Source: Smittium culicis (lineage: Eukaryota; Kickxellomycota; Harpellomycetes; Harpellales; Legeriomycetaceae). From it: 12,296 bases of DNA. Under the pieces are notes generated by a model. The model had not been told where the DNA came from and did no database searches. It worked only from the letters and a program-made list of their open reading frames with translations. The stretch covers positions 1-12,296 of the forward strand of contig LSSN01001681.1 in the NCBI GenBank assembly GCA_001970855.1, given 5' to 3'. This document shows, one piece after another, positions 1 through 10,194 of this stretch (position 1 is the stretch's first letter; every line of letters begins with the position of its first letter). A program made the position numbers and the translations under genes.

Positions 1-311
1 AATATATTTTTTAAAATATATTACGAGAAAGGTGAAACAATAGCTATTTACAAAAATTTAGAATTATATAATTTTTTTTTTTTTAAATCTCGATATTATT
101 GATTTATTTGTACATTTATCTCTTTTTTTTTTGAATCAAATGATTTAAAGTTTTTGATTTTATATTAAATCAAAATAAATAGATTTTTTATAATAAGTAT
201 TCTAAAATGTTTTATATTTTCATATCTGTCGATATAGATATACTTAACGCTGATATTAATCGCTTTGGAATTAAAATACAGTTGTTTTGAATATTTATCT
301 AGAATTATTAA
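1..311. other. AT-rich intergenic DNA, no gene seen
   Basis: This stretch is dominated by A and T runs with stop codons in every frame. I see no coding segment, RNA gene or convincing regulatory site. Weak similarity to the region upstream of 5715 (short shared words such as TTTGGAA near 264 and 5671) suggests the repeat that starts at 312 may once have extended further left, but this is too diverged to delimit. Confidence 0.6.
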
Positions 312-503
312 ATTTGGGGTATTCTCAAGAGAAGAGGAAATTTATTTCTTAAAAATTCAATTTTTCTTGAATTTAAGGTAATTCTATTTGTTGTATCATA
401 AAATTAATTCGATGATATTTTCTAATAAGGTTTAAAGGTAAAATTAATGCTACAAATAGAAAAAAAATTAAAGGGAAAAGTTTCACTCCTCGAAATAATC
501 TAC
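312..503 (+). repeat. Diverged dispersed repeat, copy A (partner at 5715-5907)
   Basis: Copy A is 192 bp and copy B is 193 bp, in the same orientation. They align nearly end to end with few gaps. Anchors are ATTTGGGGTATTCT versus ATTTGTGAGATTCT at the left edge, a GATG.TATTTTCTAATA block at 411-427 versus 5814-5830, and an identical 12-base GAAATAATCTAC at the right edge. Hand alignment of the last 52 columns gives 34 matches, about 65%, and many differences are C/T or A/G transitions. The family is unknown to me. No open frame is visible in either copy, so it could be part of an old transposon or a noncoding repeat. Homology may extend beyond both edges at lower identity. Confidence 0.6.
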
Positions 504-3500
504 CGTATATAATTGTCTAAACAAAATTTTTATAAAAACTGGATATACTTTCATTGGCAAAAAAAACTAATAAAATTTATGAGTATTCCAATTAATTAAT
601 TTTTAGTTTTTCAGTCATTAAAACTTTCGGTATTTTCTAGAAAATTCAACGTGTTATTGGCTAAATTTTTCTAAAATAGTGGGAAAATTAGTTGAAACTA
701 CCTTGCACTATTTAATTGGTATTTAGTCAGTTAAATATGAAATTATTTTATTTTTAATTTTAATTTTTTTATAGAATGTTTAATATTAATCATTCAAATT
801 CAACACGAAAATTTAGTTGGTGACCGAATTTTATAAATTAAAATAAAGGAAGAACAGACGAGAATAGTAGTAGGAATCTGTTTTTAAATGAAATCTCCAA
901 TTCTATTTTATATTTCCAAATATATTACCAATTTTCTATAATTTTATTTATGTTTAAATACATAAAAAAGTACAATGGTTTACAAAAAATCCACACTGAT
1001 AAATTTATCGATTTGCGGTTTAATTATTAATATATGATTTTGACTGGGTATATAACCATCACTATGAGAAACCCACATATCTTATTTTTCTATAAGGATA
1101 ATTTTAGCTGTGCCAAAATTAGCTTTTATTTAATCTTTTTAGATTTTTATGATTCAGTTTTAATATCTTTTCTGGGGCTTATTTAATGAGCCGTTCATAA
1201 TTGACTCTCGAATACTCCTGGAGCTTTCTTTAAAGCAATAATGCCAATTATACTCTTTTTTTTATATTTCAGTTTAATTATTCCACAAAAACACTTAACT
1301 TTGCACTTTTGTGAAATGTAAACTTTTCGATTAGATTTCCCTCCCCATAATTTAGCCTTTATACTTTTAAAAAAAATTTTTTTGACCTTTGTAGCTTCTT
1401 TTGCTGTTAACATATCTAGAAATTTTAAAGTTGATATGTATAATTATGTCATTATTTTTTGTAAATCATTTCCCTATCCCTTTAAAAAAATGATTATTGG
1501 TATTTTGGTGACAGATGTAAGTTTTAATATACCGACTTAATTTTTTTTTTTAGCTTATAAATTTTTATTTCTACGCTTAGAATTCTTTCATTTTTTAAAT
1601 CACTTTATCTAAATTTTAAGTTAAATTTTAAAAGTAATGGTAGTATCATATTTTTAAATAGTTTCGAATGTTTACATCAGCTTCCAGTATAAGGTATTCA
1701 ACTTCACACAGTTAAATTATTTTATAGAGATTAAGCCTGAATCAAATTTATTAAATAAGTAAAGGTATTCTAAATTTTTTAGTCTTTTTTAAGCCCTTGG
1801 AAGGTTCGAATCATAAGTAATATTTATTAAAATAAAAGTATCTGAAATAATATTGATATTGTATTTGCATAATCATCTTATGATGAATCAATTACCATCA
1901 ATACATCCTGATCAATATATATTTGAATTATCCAATGTATATTAGTTTTCATTTCGATTTGATTTTTGTAACACATACGATACTATATATAACCTTTTTA
2001 CTCAATATTTTTCAACCAGGTGTTTATGAGTTTAATTATACTAATTAAATCTGATAGACTTTTCCCGCTTTGTTTATCTATATTTTTATTGTACTTAGAA
2101 TTTTTTTAGTTTTTTTTTTGTATATTAATAATTTCTACTAGGAAAAAAAAGATATTAATTTTTTTTTCAACATCATTCTGATTATAATATTTTTATTCTA
2201 GAATCACAAATTTTTAAAGTTGAATTTTTGATTCTGTTTTTGAGCATTATCTGCCATTCATAATTTAAGCGCAACTAATTAATTTGTATAATATATATAT
2301 ATTTGAATTTTATTTATTTCCATAAAATATAAATCATTGGTTATGTAGTGGACTTGATTCCAATTTCCGTAATCACTCGATAAGAAACTCGATTTCCTAT
2401 TACATTTTAATTATTACCACGTTATCGTTACTTGATATCCGAAGCTTACGGAGTAGAATACTTGTCTAGTTATTAAAGACAGAACTTAGCTGATTCATTT
2501 TATGGCTATCCTTTTCAACATTAATTTTTTGACCTAGCCTCTCTTAATTTCATATACTTGCTCTAATTTCCTTTTTATTGTATTTTTATACTTATTTTTT
2601 ATAAAAAATAAATATAATACATAGTCCATCACAGTTACTGTAGATACTTCATAATTTTTCAAGTATCTTTTTATTTCTTTGTTAGAGCTTGTAACTTTTT
2701 TTCTCGAGTATTTTTGTTTAAGTTTTTAGTTATTGACATTTTGGTTTTCTGATTTATAGAGCGAATACATCGGTGACGAGTTACCATTTTATTGTTGTGC
2801 TAGCAAGCTATTTATTTTGGAAAATGATGGAATATCACTTTAATTATTTTTCAAGAATAAAATTTAACCTGTATAAAGTTTAGCATCGAGGATATCAACT
2901 TAGAGAAATATCTATTAATTATTAGACTGATTTAAATACATCATTAGATGATTCGATAGCTCTTCTAAAATTTTTACACTTGCCTTTTTGGATTGATATG
3001 TTAATTACATTCTCTTTCAAAAAATAGTTTCGGCAAATTTCAATAACTTGATCTTAAATAAAATATATATTTTCCATAAATTTATAAGCATATTATATAG
3101 ACTTGTAAAAAAAATAATAGTAAATAATTTTTGTGTAAGTAAAAGAAGTTATGCTATGATCGATATTTTTTGAAATAATGCGAACGGATTTGTATTAGTC
3201 GTCTTTGAAAATAGTTAATCTGTTTATCACAGTTTTGTAGAACATTAAGATAGCAATCATTGAAAAAAAATGTTTGCTGGAGACTAGGCTAAATTGTCAT
3301 TTGTTCTATATAATCGGCTAAATAAAGTTAAAATCCTGCTCTCGATTAAAAATACGCTTTAACCATTACAATGATGATAAGAAATTAAAAAAAATTTAAT
3401 AAAAATTAAAAAAAAAAAAATTAGCTAGCCTTCTTATGATTTAGCAAAACAGTATCCGCTGGGTATTGCTTCAAGGTTGAAAGGTCAAGTTGACCATTTC

Positions 3501-4287
3501 CCGTCAAAAGCCCTGTCAGAAAATTGAATTATTGATTCGTTAGAAATATCTAAGAAATTATATTATTCGCTTTTTTTTAATATATCAATAATATTTTGAG
3601 TTTCAGAATTGAAATATTTTAAATGAATTCTGTTATCTATATTTGATGGATCAAAAACAATCTACCACCCATGAAGGAGTTAAATCTCTCCATTAAGTCT
3701 AGGCGTTTTGTAAAGTATAAATAATGTTATTTTAGGACCTTATAATATATTGGCTTGATATCATTTATCGACAAATACGAATTATACATGAAAATCATAT
3801 ACGAATCAATAAATTCGACTTATTTCAGACTATTGGACATGAAAGGGCTAGTAAGTGTAGTAATAAATTAGGCTGCAATGATTAGCCAATGATTCTTTAA
3901 AAAAAAAAACTTTTATAGGAAAAACAGATAAAGATTAGAGCCTTTGATTATAAAATTTATCAAAAGGCTAATAAAATGTATTGGATAGAAATGATAAGTT
4001 TTAACTTTGATTAGTTTTATATCCTGATTTGGGGTAAAAAAATAAATGCTAGTAGTTATTATTTAGTAGCCAATTGATCAATTTTAATGAGATATCAATT
4101 ATGCTTACTTCCAATAAATTCGAGCGACCATAACTTTTTTTAACCCCAAAGAAAAAAAATTATTGACAATCTAAATTCTCTGTTTCTCAATTTAATACAG
4201 TCTAAATAAATATCAAGTATTATTTTATTTTATTTTATTGTATGACTTTTATTTTTATAAAATATAAAAAAATATACAGGATTGTAA
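504..4287. other. Long AT-rich intergenic region, no gene recognised
   Basis: About 3.8 kb of A+T-rich sequence lies to the left of the uS7m gene. Reading both strands I find no frame with recognisable protein similarity, no tRNA-like cloverleaf and no array of repeats. The longest open stretch (72 codons, minus strand, 1413-1195) is low-complexity and lysine-rich and is not supported as a gene. Local features are A or T homopolymers, an AT dinucleotide run at 2291-2302, a perfect 20-bp A/T palindrome at 2592-2611 and an ATTTT-type run near 4218-4240. These are expected in DNA of this composition. Confidence 0.6.
2291..2302. repeat. AT dinucleotide microsatellite
   Basis: Six uninterrupted AT units lie inside AT-rich intergenic DNA. 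Simple repeats of this size are expected in such composition and carry no functional claim. Confidence 0.7.
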
Positions 4288-4305
4288 CTTTTTCCTCTTC
4301 GCTTC
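4288..4305 (+). promoter_or_regulatory. Pyrimidine-rich tract ahead of the uS7m start
   Basis: A T/C-rich run (CTTTTTCCTCTTCGCTTC) ends 21 bases before the ATG at 4327 and stands out from the A-rich surroundings. CT-rich tracts near the transcription start are common in fungal housekeeping and ribosomal-protein genes, so it may mark the core promoter or the start of the 5' UTR. This is inference. TATA-like strings just upstream (about 4254-4277) cannot be told from background in DNA this rich in A and T. Confidence 0.3.
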
Positions 4306-4326
4306 AATAGATATAACGAGAAAAAT

Positions 4327-4980
4327 ATGAATCTAGGTGGTAAATTGAGAGTTTTAGCTAGAACATTCGGCAAATTCTCGATCTGCGAATCGACGCAAGC
4401 GAATCAAATTTATAAATTCAACGCACTTGAAAACAGAACGTATGTTACCCAAGCACAACGCATGCTTTTAAAAAAAGCTGAGAAAAATGTAGAAATATCA
4501 GTTAGCTCGAAAGGAATCTCGTCAAATGTACCTATTGATGAGAAATTACTCTTACGCGAAGATCCTTTAATGTCACAGCTTGTAAATACAATCATGCGTG
4601 ATGGAAAAAAATCAAGAGCTCAAAGACAAGTTGGCGAAGCAATGTCAGAGATAAGAAATGCAACCAATTCAAATCCATACCAAATTTTGTCTGATGCAAT
4701 AGAGATGGTTTCGCCACTGATGACCACAGTCAGCAGCAAAAAAGGTTCAAAAGTCGTCATGATACCTAAGCCATTAAATGTGAGACAACGAAGGAGAAAA
4801 GCAATTCTTTGGATCTTGGCTGAATCTAAAAAAAGGGGGGCTAGAACCTTTTCTGGAAGATTAAGCGCTGAGATTCTTGCTGTAATCAATGGAACCAGTT
4901 CTTCATTGACTAAGAAGTTGGCGTTGCATAAAATTGTTTTGGCTAACAGAGCCCAAATAAAAGCTCCTTCAACCAGATAA
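4327..4980 (+). CDS. Mitochondrial small-subunit ribosomal protein uS7m (nuclear gene)
   Basis: This 217-residue protein belongs to the uS7 family, which binds the 3' major (head) domain of small-subunit rRNA and nucleates head assembly. Residues about 1-40 are rich in Arg, Lys, Ser and Thr with no acidic residue before Glu21, and look like a mitochondrial targeting presequence. Residues about 41-75 are a poorly conserved linker. The uS7 domain covers about 78-210. It contains DPLMSQLVNTIMRDGKKSRA at 79-98, equivalent to the conserved segment around DGKKS in bacterial S7, and a basic VRQRRRKAILWIL block at 152-164. The length suits a bacterial-type S7 plus presequence. The ATG has A at -3 and is the first usable start; the stop is TAA, and the frame is uninterrupted, so no intron is needed. 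It uses TGG for Trp162. It stands alone, with more than 2 kb of gene-free DNA on each side. The fungal homologue is usually called RSM7; I do not assign that symbol here because the species is unknown. Confidence 0.93.
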   Translation: MNLGGKLRVLARTFGKFSICESTQANQIYKFNALENRTYVTQAQRMLLKKAEKNVEISVSSKGISSNVPIDEKLLLREDPLMSQLVNTIMRDGKKSRAQRQVGEAMSEIRNATNSNPYQILSDAIEMVSPLMTTVSSKKGSKVVMIPKPLNVRQRRRKAILWILAESKKRGARTFSGRLSAEILAVINGTSSSLTKKLALHKIVLANRAQIKAPSTR

Positions 4981-5714
4981 ACATCCTTTTTTATTACTAG
5001 ACTTTTTTTTTTTTTATCGAAAATCTCTAAATATACTCAGAGCAGTCATGTTTTTATGTTCTATATAGCAAATATTATATTATAATTTTATTCACCCTGA
5101 ATTTCCTTTTTTTTTTCCTTTATGGGATTGTATATGTAACTTTATAGGATTAATGAAAGATGATTTGAAGCCAAAATTTATTTAAAAGTATATAATTACA
5201 TTTTTTAATTTTAGGCAGATTCAGGCTATACATATATTTTTATATTTCATTTCTCAAGTCTATGGTATATTGACTAACTTGTTTATCCTAAAATATTAAT
5301 ATTATGCAAAAAGTTAATTTCAATGAAATTTCAATTATCAAAAAATAAACATGCGAGAGAAACTTATATCGAAATAAACTAAATTCCACCCTTGTGCACT
5401 TAGGTTATCTTTTAATTTGGTACAATTGTTTGTAAAATAAGTAGTAAATCTTAATGATTAAAGATTTAAGAGAGTAAATAAAAACGTTTTAGAAAGAGTT
5501 TTTTATTGAATTATTTGATACTAAAAAGCATTTAAAGTAAAAGTTAATATTTTATTATAACCAAAAGCTTCTATCTTCATGCCATAATAACTAGGAAATA
5601 AATCAATTGGTCCATAATAAAGCCCAAGTCAAATTTTTTTTATAGATTTGTGAATAAATCATAATTTTTTTTGGAAATAAATTATGCCTAACTAATTAAA
5701 ATCTTTATCTTTAC
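4981..5714. other. AT-rich region downstream of uS7m, nothing recognised
   Basis: This stretch starts at the uS7m stop and contains a long T run at about 5005-5016, which could belong to the 3' UTR or termination zone of the gene. AATAAA-like strings occur but are unavoidable in such DNA, so I do not place a poly(A) site. No coding frame, RNA gene or mobile element is visible. Confidence 0.55.
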
Positions 5715-5907
5715 ATTTGTGAGATTCTTAGGCGAAAGGGACATATTTTCTTAATAGATTTATTTGCTATAGTGCATTGGATAAAAAAAAAGGTTGTATA
5801 AGATACTTCATTAGATGTTATTTTCTAATATAGTTTAAAAAAAAAAAGTTATGCTGAAAAGTACAAAGATTTAAATAGAAAAAGCCCCGCTCCTAGAAAT
5901 AATCTAC
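5715..5907 (+). repeat. Diverged dispersed repeat, copy B (partner at 312-503)
   Basis: This is the same-orientation partner of the segment at 312-503. It shares the left edge (ATTTGTGAGATTCT), a CTTAA block, the TATTTTCTAATA block and the right edge GAAATAATCTAC. It has a CCCCG run at 5885-5889 where copy A reads TTTCA; if copy B is ancestral, C-to-T change in copy A would explain the difference. The low identity implies an old duplication. No coding potential is seen. To the right the similarity fades, although short blocks continue for perhaps another 100-200 bp. Confidence 0.6.
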
Positions 5908-7449
5908 TATTAATAAAATACTTTTCACGCTTAATTTTGAAGGGATATTTTTTTCTTAATAGTGGTCCTGCATAACATCAAAGATTTAATATTATGTAAT
6001 CAAATATTCTCAGGTAGTTTATATATAGAGTAAAGAATAATGGGCTAAAATAAAATACACTCTCAATATTATAGGATTACAAGTTATAATATACATTGCT
6101 GAATATCTTCGAATGTTTAACCAGTATTTTTTTTGTTTTTTCTACTGATAAAAAAGATCGAATAGGTTTATATTGAATATTTAATGGAATATCATTTAGA
6201 ATGGTATGTTACAACTCAAAATTGGGAATACGTCATAAATACATATTTTGAAACTACAAGCGTAAAAAATAATAACTGAAATTAAAATTTTGGCTTATAT
6301 TTTAGGCAATTTACTTATTCTGTTGTTTGTAATTGAGTTATCAATAAAATGGTTTATAATTTTGATGCTAAAAACGTGACGAAATTAATCATACTCTAGC
6401 ATTAATGAGTAATATATAAAATTCAATTATCATATTTAATTATTCTCTTATTAAAAGAGTAAAATAAAGCTGAAATACAATATATCATGAATATATACTA
6501 GATATGTATGTTTATTTCAAATAAACTTAGTATTTATCAATTTTTAGATATAAAATTTTTTTATTTATAATTTTGGTATTAACAGAATAAATTATTAATT
6601 TGATCATAGAATATCTCGATTCTATATGATTATTATTAACATTATAATAATTAAAGTTATAAATTGGTATCATCCCACCTTTTTTATTGTTTAATAATAA
6701 TTATATAAGGTAAGAATATACTATTATTTATTACTTGACTAAGCCACTTTATCAGAATAATAGCGTTAAGTGGTTATTTTATATCGATAAAAAAGTTTTA
6801 TAAATCGATAAATAATAAAGATTTTTTCAATTTCTTCAAAAATAAAGAAAAAAGTAGATCTCATACCGAGTCTACCATTGTATAATCGTATAATATATCT
6901 ACCCCAGCTAGATTATAAATAAATATCATGATGTAAAATCTCGATTATAATTCAAAATAAAATGTGCATGGAATAAAAACATCTGATTTTGGATATCATG
7001 ATTCTGGTGTAATTAATAAAAATTTATACCGAGAAATATCGTCTGATTTATAATTAACTGTAGCTAATTTTAGCTATTGTCATAGGTTTATAAAAAGCTA
7101 CACTACTATGCATAGTTTAGTTGAATTTAGTATCAATTTGAAAGGAATAATTACTATACATCTCATTAGACATCTTATAGGTAAAAAAATAGATCTCATT
7201 GAATAGCTGTTAAAAAGACAAAATAAACTCTCTAAATCATTATCATTATGAAATTTTAACAACTGATTAAACTAGGGCCATAAAATAATTGTCATTATAA
7301 GTTTTTCATACATATACTCGAAGACCTGAATTGTTAAAATTTTAAGAATGTAGAAAATTTATATAGCCATAACAGAGCTGGCTCTGTTAAAAATAATCGA
7401 GATCTTTAGAGCGAATATTGATTCATATTATAATTCATGAGGAGACATA
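5908..7449. other. AT-rich intergenic DNA between the repeat and the retroelement relic
   Basis: No recognisable gene or RNA lies here. An 8-bp-arm hairpin with one central base (6510-6526) and weak inverted repeats at about 6607-6626 and 6854-6875 are of the size expected by chance in A/T-rich DNA. The right part, from roughly 7200, should hold the 3' noncoding end of the retroelement whose recombinase stops at 7450, but I could not recognise a terminal repeat matching the other side of the element. Confidence 0.5.
7370..7389. repeat. 20-bp palindrome downstream of the recombinase stop
   Basis: TAACAGAGC at 7370-7378 is the perfect inverse of GCTCTGTTA at 7381-7389, with TG between. It lies about 60 bp beyond the recombinase stop on the minus strand, in the presumed 3' noncoding part of the element. 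Tyrosine recombinases often act on short inverted repeats around a small spacer, so a recombination site is conceivable. However, the 2-base spacer is shorter than usual crossover regions, and no second copy was found in the window. Confidence 0.5.
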
Positions 7450-8300
7450 TTAATCTACGAAAAAATATATAATCGACTCCATCAAATTATTCGAAGAATA
7501 TCTTGAGAGTAGATAGTTTGTATTTAAAATGTTATAGTTTCCTCAGAAAGAATGTGATACTATATCATCTGTCGATACTGCGGTTTTGGTGGCTAGTTTT
7601 GCTCTAAACTCACTGTCATACGTTGTAGGTTTACCTGAATCTCTGCATTTTAAGTCTGAAATTGGCCTAATATACTTAGTAATGTTATCGATGGATAAAT
7701 GCTTTAATAAATCAATAATAAATCTCTTCAATCTATTTAATAACCATGTACTTTTTTTAGTATGTTGGGTAGGTCAAAGAGAAGATGTTAACTTTTCTTT
7801 TTATGCTTCATAATCGATTACATGGCATAATACCGGGTCTTATTTTGAAGCTATTTTTAATTCCTTCTCGTTTGTTCTACCAGAAAGCTTCTATTATAAA
7901 GCTACTGTACCTATTTTTAGCTCTCCTTTGCTAATTCTGGTAAGTATATCATGAATTATATGAATATCGCTAGCCCTGATAAATCCTGTCACAACTACAA
8001 GCAAACGTAACATTGAAGTCCGTTACTTGATTGAAAGTTTGAGAGAAGGCTATAATTGTCGAAATAAATCCAGAATCAATTAAAAATGGCCAATAAACTA
8101 AAAAAGATCTTATATATCCGTAATCTAATGCCTTTTTGAACTCTGCGATCATTGGATTGTTTTTTATTTCATTTAAATTTAATAGAGCTGATTCATAGAC
8201 CCTAATGAAGCCAATCTTATACTTTTCAACGATGTAAATTTCCGCTAGATAATATGAGTTGATATCTTGCTTGAGATTCTATAGTTTAGAAAGCGCTGTT
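7450..8300 (-). pseudogene. Tyrosine recombinase of the DIRS-like element, broken
   Basis: The N-terminal half (about 8281-8000) reads NSYYLAEIYIVEKY...IGFIRVYESALLNLN, like the helical core-binding domain of phage-integrase-family enzymes in DIRS-order elements. A frameshift near 8010-8030 moves the reading to another frame. There TGFIRASDIH carries the box I catalytic Arg (codon 7977-7975). The same frame continues through DPVLCHVIDYE, SIDNITKYIR, the box II region EFRAKLA (Arg codon 7605-7603), DDIVSHSF and NYNILNTNYLLSR, with the presumed catalytic Tyr at 7515-7513. It ends at TAA 7452-7450. Internal stops include TAA and TAG at 7896-7891 and TGA at 7545-7543, exactly where relatives have Trp after SH.F. 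All three catalytic landmarks survive, but stops and the frameshift preclude a product. Confidence 0.8.
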
Positions 8301-8439
8301 GGAATGAACTTTATCTGGATTAAAGCCGAAAATATCGATCATTTGAAAGGATATAATCAACGTTGTAAGTGCAGAGACCTTGGATTTAGAAATAAATCCG
8401 CTGACACTGCATACCATCAAGCGTTTGTGCTTTTTTTAT

Positions 8440-9540
8440 GAAGGCAGTGGTTTTCCTCTTTTAGGGCCTGGGACTTCTTTCATTACTTTTAATATTAAAT
8501 ATGAGATACGGTAATAGAACCATGTGGCTGATTTTCATATCGGTATCACTAACTTAATTTTGACCCGATCCCCGTGCACTTTCTGTAAGGTCTGTACGAT
8601 TAGATTTCACATTTGGAAAGCGTATAGATTTTTGAGATCTGAAAATTTTCAAGCCAAATCATTCAGCTGAAGAGCTGATTCTTTAATGAAAAAACTGTAA
8701 TAATGCTTCGCTTGTTGTTCAGGTGAGATTAAAATGGATTCACGTCGTGTGGCCCGTAATTAGTGTTGAGATTGTCGAATGCCTCTTGAGACGAGATCAT
8801 TCGATTTGAGCACTTAGCCTGCTTGTTGAATCTGCTGGGTTCAGAACTGATGGTTAGAATGTCTCATTTGGCAATTTTTGGTGTATAAGCAGCGTGATCA
8901 GATCTTCTCATCAATACGAAACAGTTTCCGCTAATTATTTCTTCGTATTTTCTTCACATATGCGAGAGTGTCTATTTTTTATTGGATAAATCAACATCAA
9001 AAGCTATACAACCATTCTTATTCTGAGAGATTACTGTTAGATTTGAAATTAAATATTTTATTAGATTTTTAAGACTGAAACACTTGTAGATTCAAAAAGC
9101 GCAGCTGCAAGTCTTATATTGTTGAAAAAGAAAATATTTTAAATTGGGAAATTATTAATTAGACTATTGTCAGAATATATTCAATAAATTCTTAACAAAT
9201 ACAGCAATATATGTAGTTTTTATAGTATATTCTCAAATTTTTTTGGGAAAAAATCCAAGATCTGAGTATTTGTGTGGACATACCACAATCTTCAATGCTG
9301 AGTCGCTGAATTCATTAAATATGTCTAGTTTCAGAGCTTCTGGAAAATACGAGATAAAGTTTCATCAATACAGTTAGATCTTCCAGAACACTAGGCTCTG
9401 TATAGCTGGCCTCGTCAGTAATATTTTTTGCTTCATAATTTTGAAAAAAATAACCAATAGTTCTTGAACTCCAATAACTGAATGAGCATCATATGTCAAG
9501 TAGAAAGCCTACTTAATTCGAGATAGATTTAAATACAAAG
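8440..9540 (-). pseudogene. RNase H domain and C-terminal extension, broken
   Basis: This segment continues from the RT and is read in two alternating frames. At 9420-9240 the words LTRPAIQSLVFW and FPEALKLDIFNEFSDSALKIVV align with the start of DIRS-type RNase H, but the expected TDAS-type Asp reads as NEFS, so the catalytic residue is lost. At 8965-8880 TLAYVKK and KI.SRCLYTK match the SDNTT...YVKK and EKIW segments. At 8850-8720 come SRFNKQA, SSQEAFDNLN and YGPHDVN, and at 8660-8500 DLKNLYAF, NLIVQTLQKVHGD and LVIPI.KSATWF, the conserved tail found after RNase H in these elements. TGA stops at 8900, 8651, 8609 and 8537 fall at Trp positions. The stretch 9000-9240 is more AT-rich and hard to align. 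Confidence 0.7.
8775..8804. repeat. Short inverted repeat in the RNase H region
   Basis: TCGAATG at 8775-8781 is the perfect inverse of CATTCGA at 8798-8804, with a further CTC/GAG pairing inside. The arms are short, so it is reported mainly as one of several palindromes in this relic. Confidence 0.35.
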
Positions 9541-9610
9541 CTCTCTAGACATATCAATGTTGTTTGGATAACTTTCAGCAGTTTGTTGAATTCGTTTCGC
9601 AGGTCTTGAA

Positions 9611-9631
9611 TCCAAGCTCATGGAGCTTGGA
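9611..9631. repeat. Perfect 9-bp-arm hairpin in the RT relic
   Basis: TCCAAGCTC at 9611-9619 and GAGCTTGGA at 9623-9631 are exact inverses separated by ATG. It lies in the thumb region of the reverse transcriptase remnant, and the coding register continues through it. Confidence 0.6.
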
Positions 9632-9903
9632 GTAAAAATTAGCTTTTGAACCTCGCACAAGCCTCTTTTTAATATACTATTATTAAAATATCTTCCAAAA
9701 AAGCAGAGAATGGCATCAATTTAGATCTGGTTCATTGTATAGCTGGCTTCAGGATCTTTAAAAACCGATATGATAAGGGATAGCCTGAATAACAGGATAT
9801 GGAGCCGGAAAACTCGGAAGTTATAGTAAAAACGGAAGTATTTGATACACTTCTTGTATATCAAGGTGTGCATGAATATACCCTGAAGGACCAAGGTTGA
9901 AAA

Positions 9904-9924
9904 ATGATCCTAATTTAGGATCAT
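9904..9924. repeat. Perfect 10-bp-arm palindrome in the RT relic
   Basis: ATGATCCTAA at 9904-9913 and TTAGGATCAT at 9915-9924 are exact inverses around a single T. It covers the codons just ahead of the first catalytic motif of the RT, where the minus-strand frame shows the stop at 9912-9910. Confidence 0.6.
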
Positions 9925-10194
9925 GTTTCAGATTAAATTCAGGGCCTCGTTCTTGAATTTATATCCTTCTACGTCTAATCTGAGCTTGCGGGGATCCAAT
10001 ACCGGTCTGAGGACTCACTTATTTTTGCGAAAAATAGTAATCTGGCTTTATAAGCTTGGATATTTTGACTGAATCTCTTCAATAACTCGCTTAGATAGCA
10101 AGGAAGCTAATAATTCAAAATGTAATTTTCTGGTCTCTCGGTTCAACTTCCTCTTGTACCGATGCAGTTGGGACGTCAAAGTGTCGTTTGAGAA

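Noticed and set aside
1195..1413. 72-codon open frame on the minus strand, lysine-rich with two Cys
   Set aside because: It is low complexity and not similar to any family I know. It sits in A/T-rich DNA where Lys, Ile and Phe codons arise by composition, with no supporting context.
1801..1815. GGTTCGAATC, a T-loop-like sequence of a tRNA
   Set aside because: The flanking bases do not form a 5-bp T stem, and no acceptor, D or anticodon arm is found around it on either strand.
2592..2611. Perfect 20-bp A/T palindrome
   Set aside because: It is made only of A and T in DNA of very high A+T content, where such symmetry is frequent by chance.
4254..4277. TATA-box-like sequence upstream of uS7m
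   Set aside because: Similar strings occur throughout the window, so position alone does not support a promoter call.
4410..4889. Two minus-strand open frames inside the uS7m gene
   Set aside because: They are shadows of the conserved plus-strand uS7m coding sequence.
7586..7813. 75-codon plus-strand open frame
   Set aside because: It lies opposite the tyrosine recombinase remnant, which has recognisable motifs in its own frame. The plus-strand frame has none.
7970..8152. First reading as a Ty3/Gypsy RT-RNase H junction (FLVYWPFLIDSG resembling the LxYPDF...LDTDAS region)
   Set aside because: The flanking IRVYESALLNLN upstream and RASDIH after a frameshift fit a tyrosine recombinase far better, and no DDE integrase follows.
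8259..8441. 60-codon plus-strand open frame
   Set aside because: It is antisense to the linker between the RNase H tail and the recombinase; no motif was recognised.
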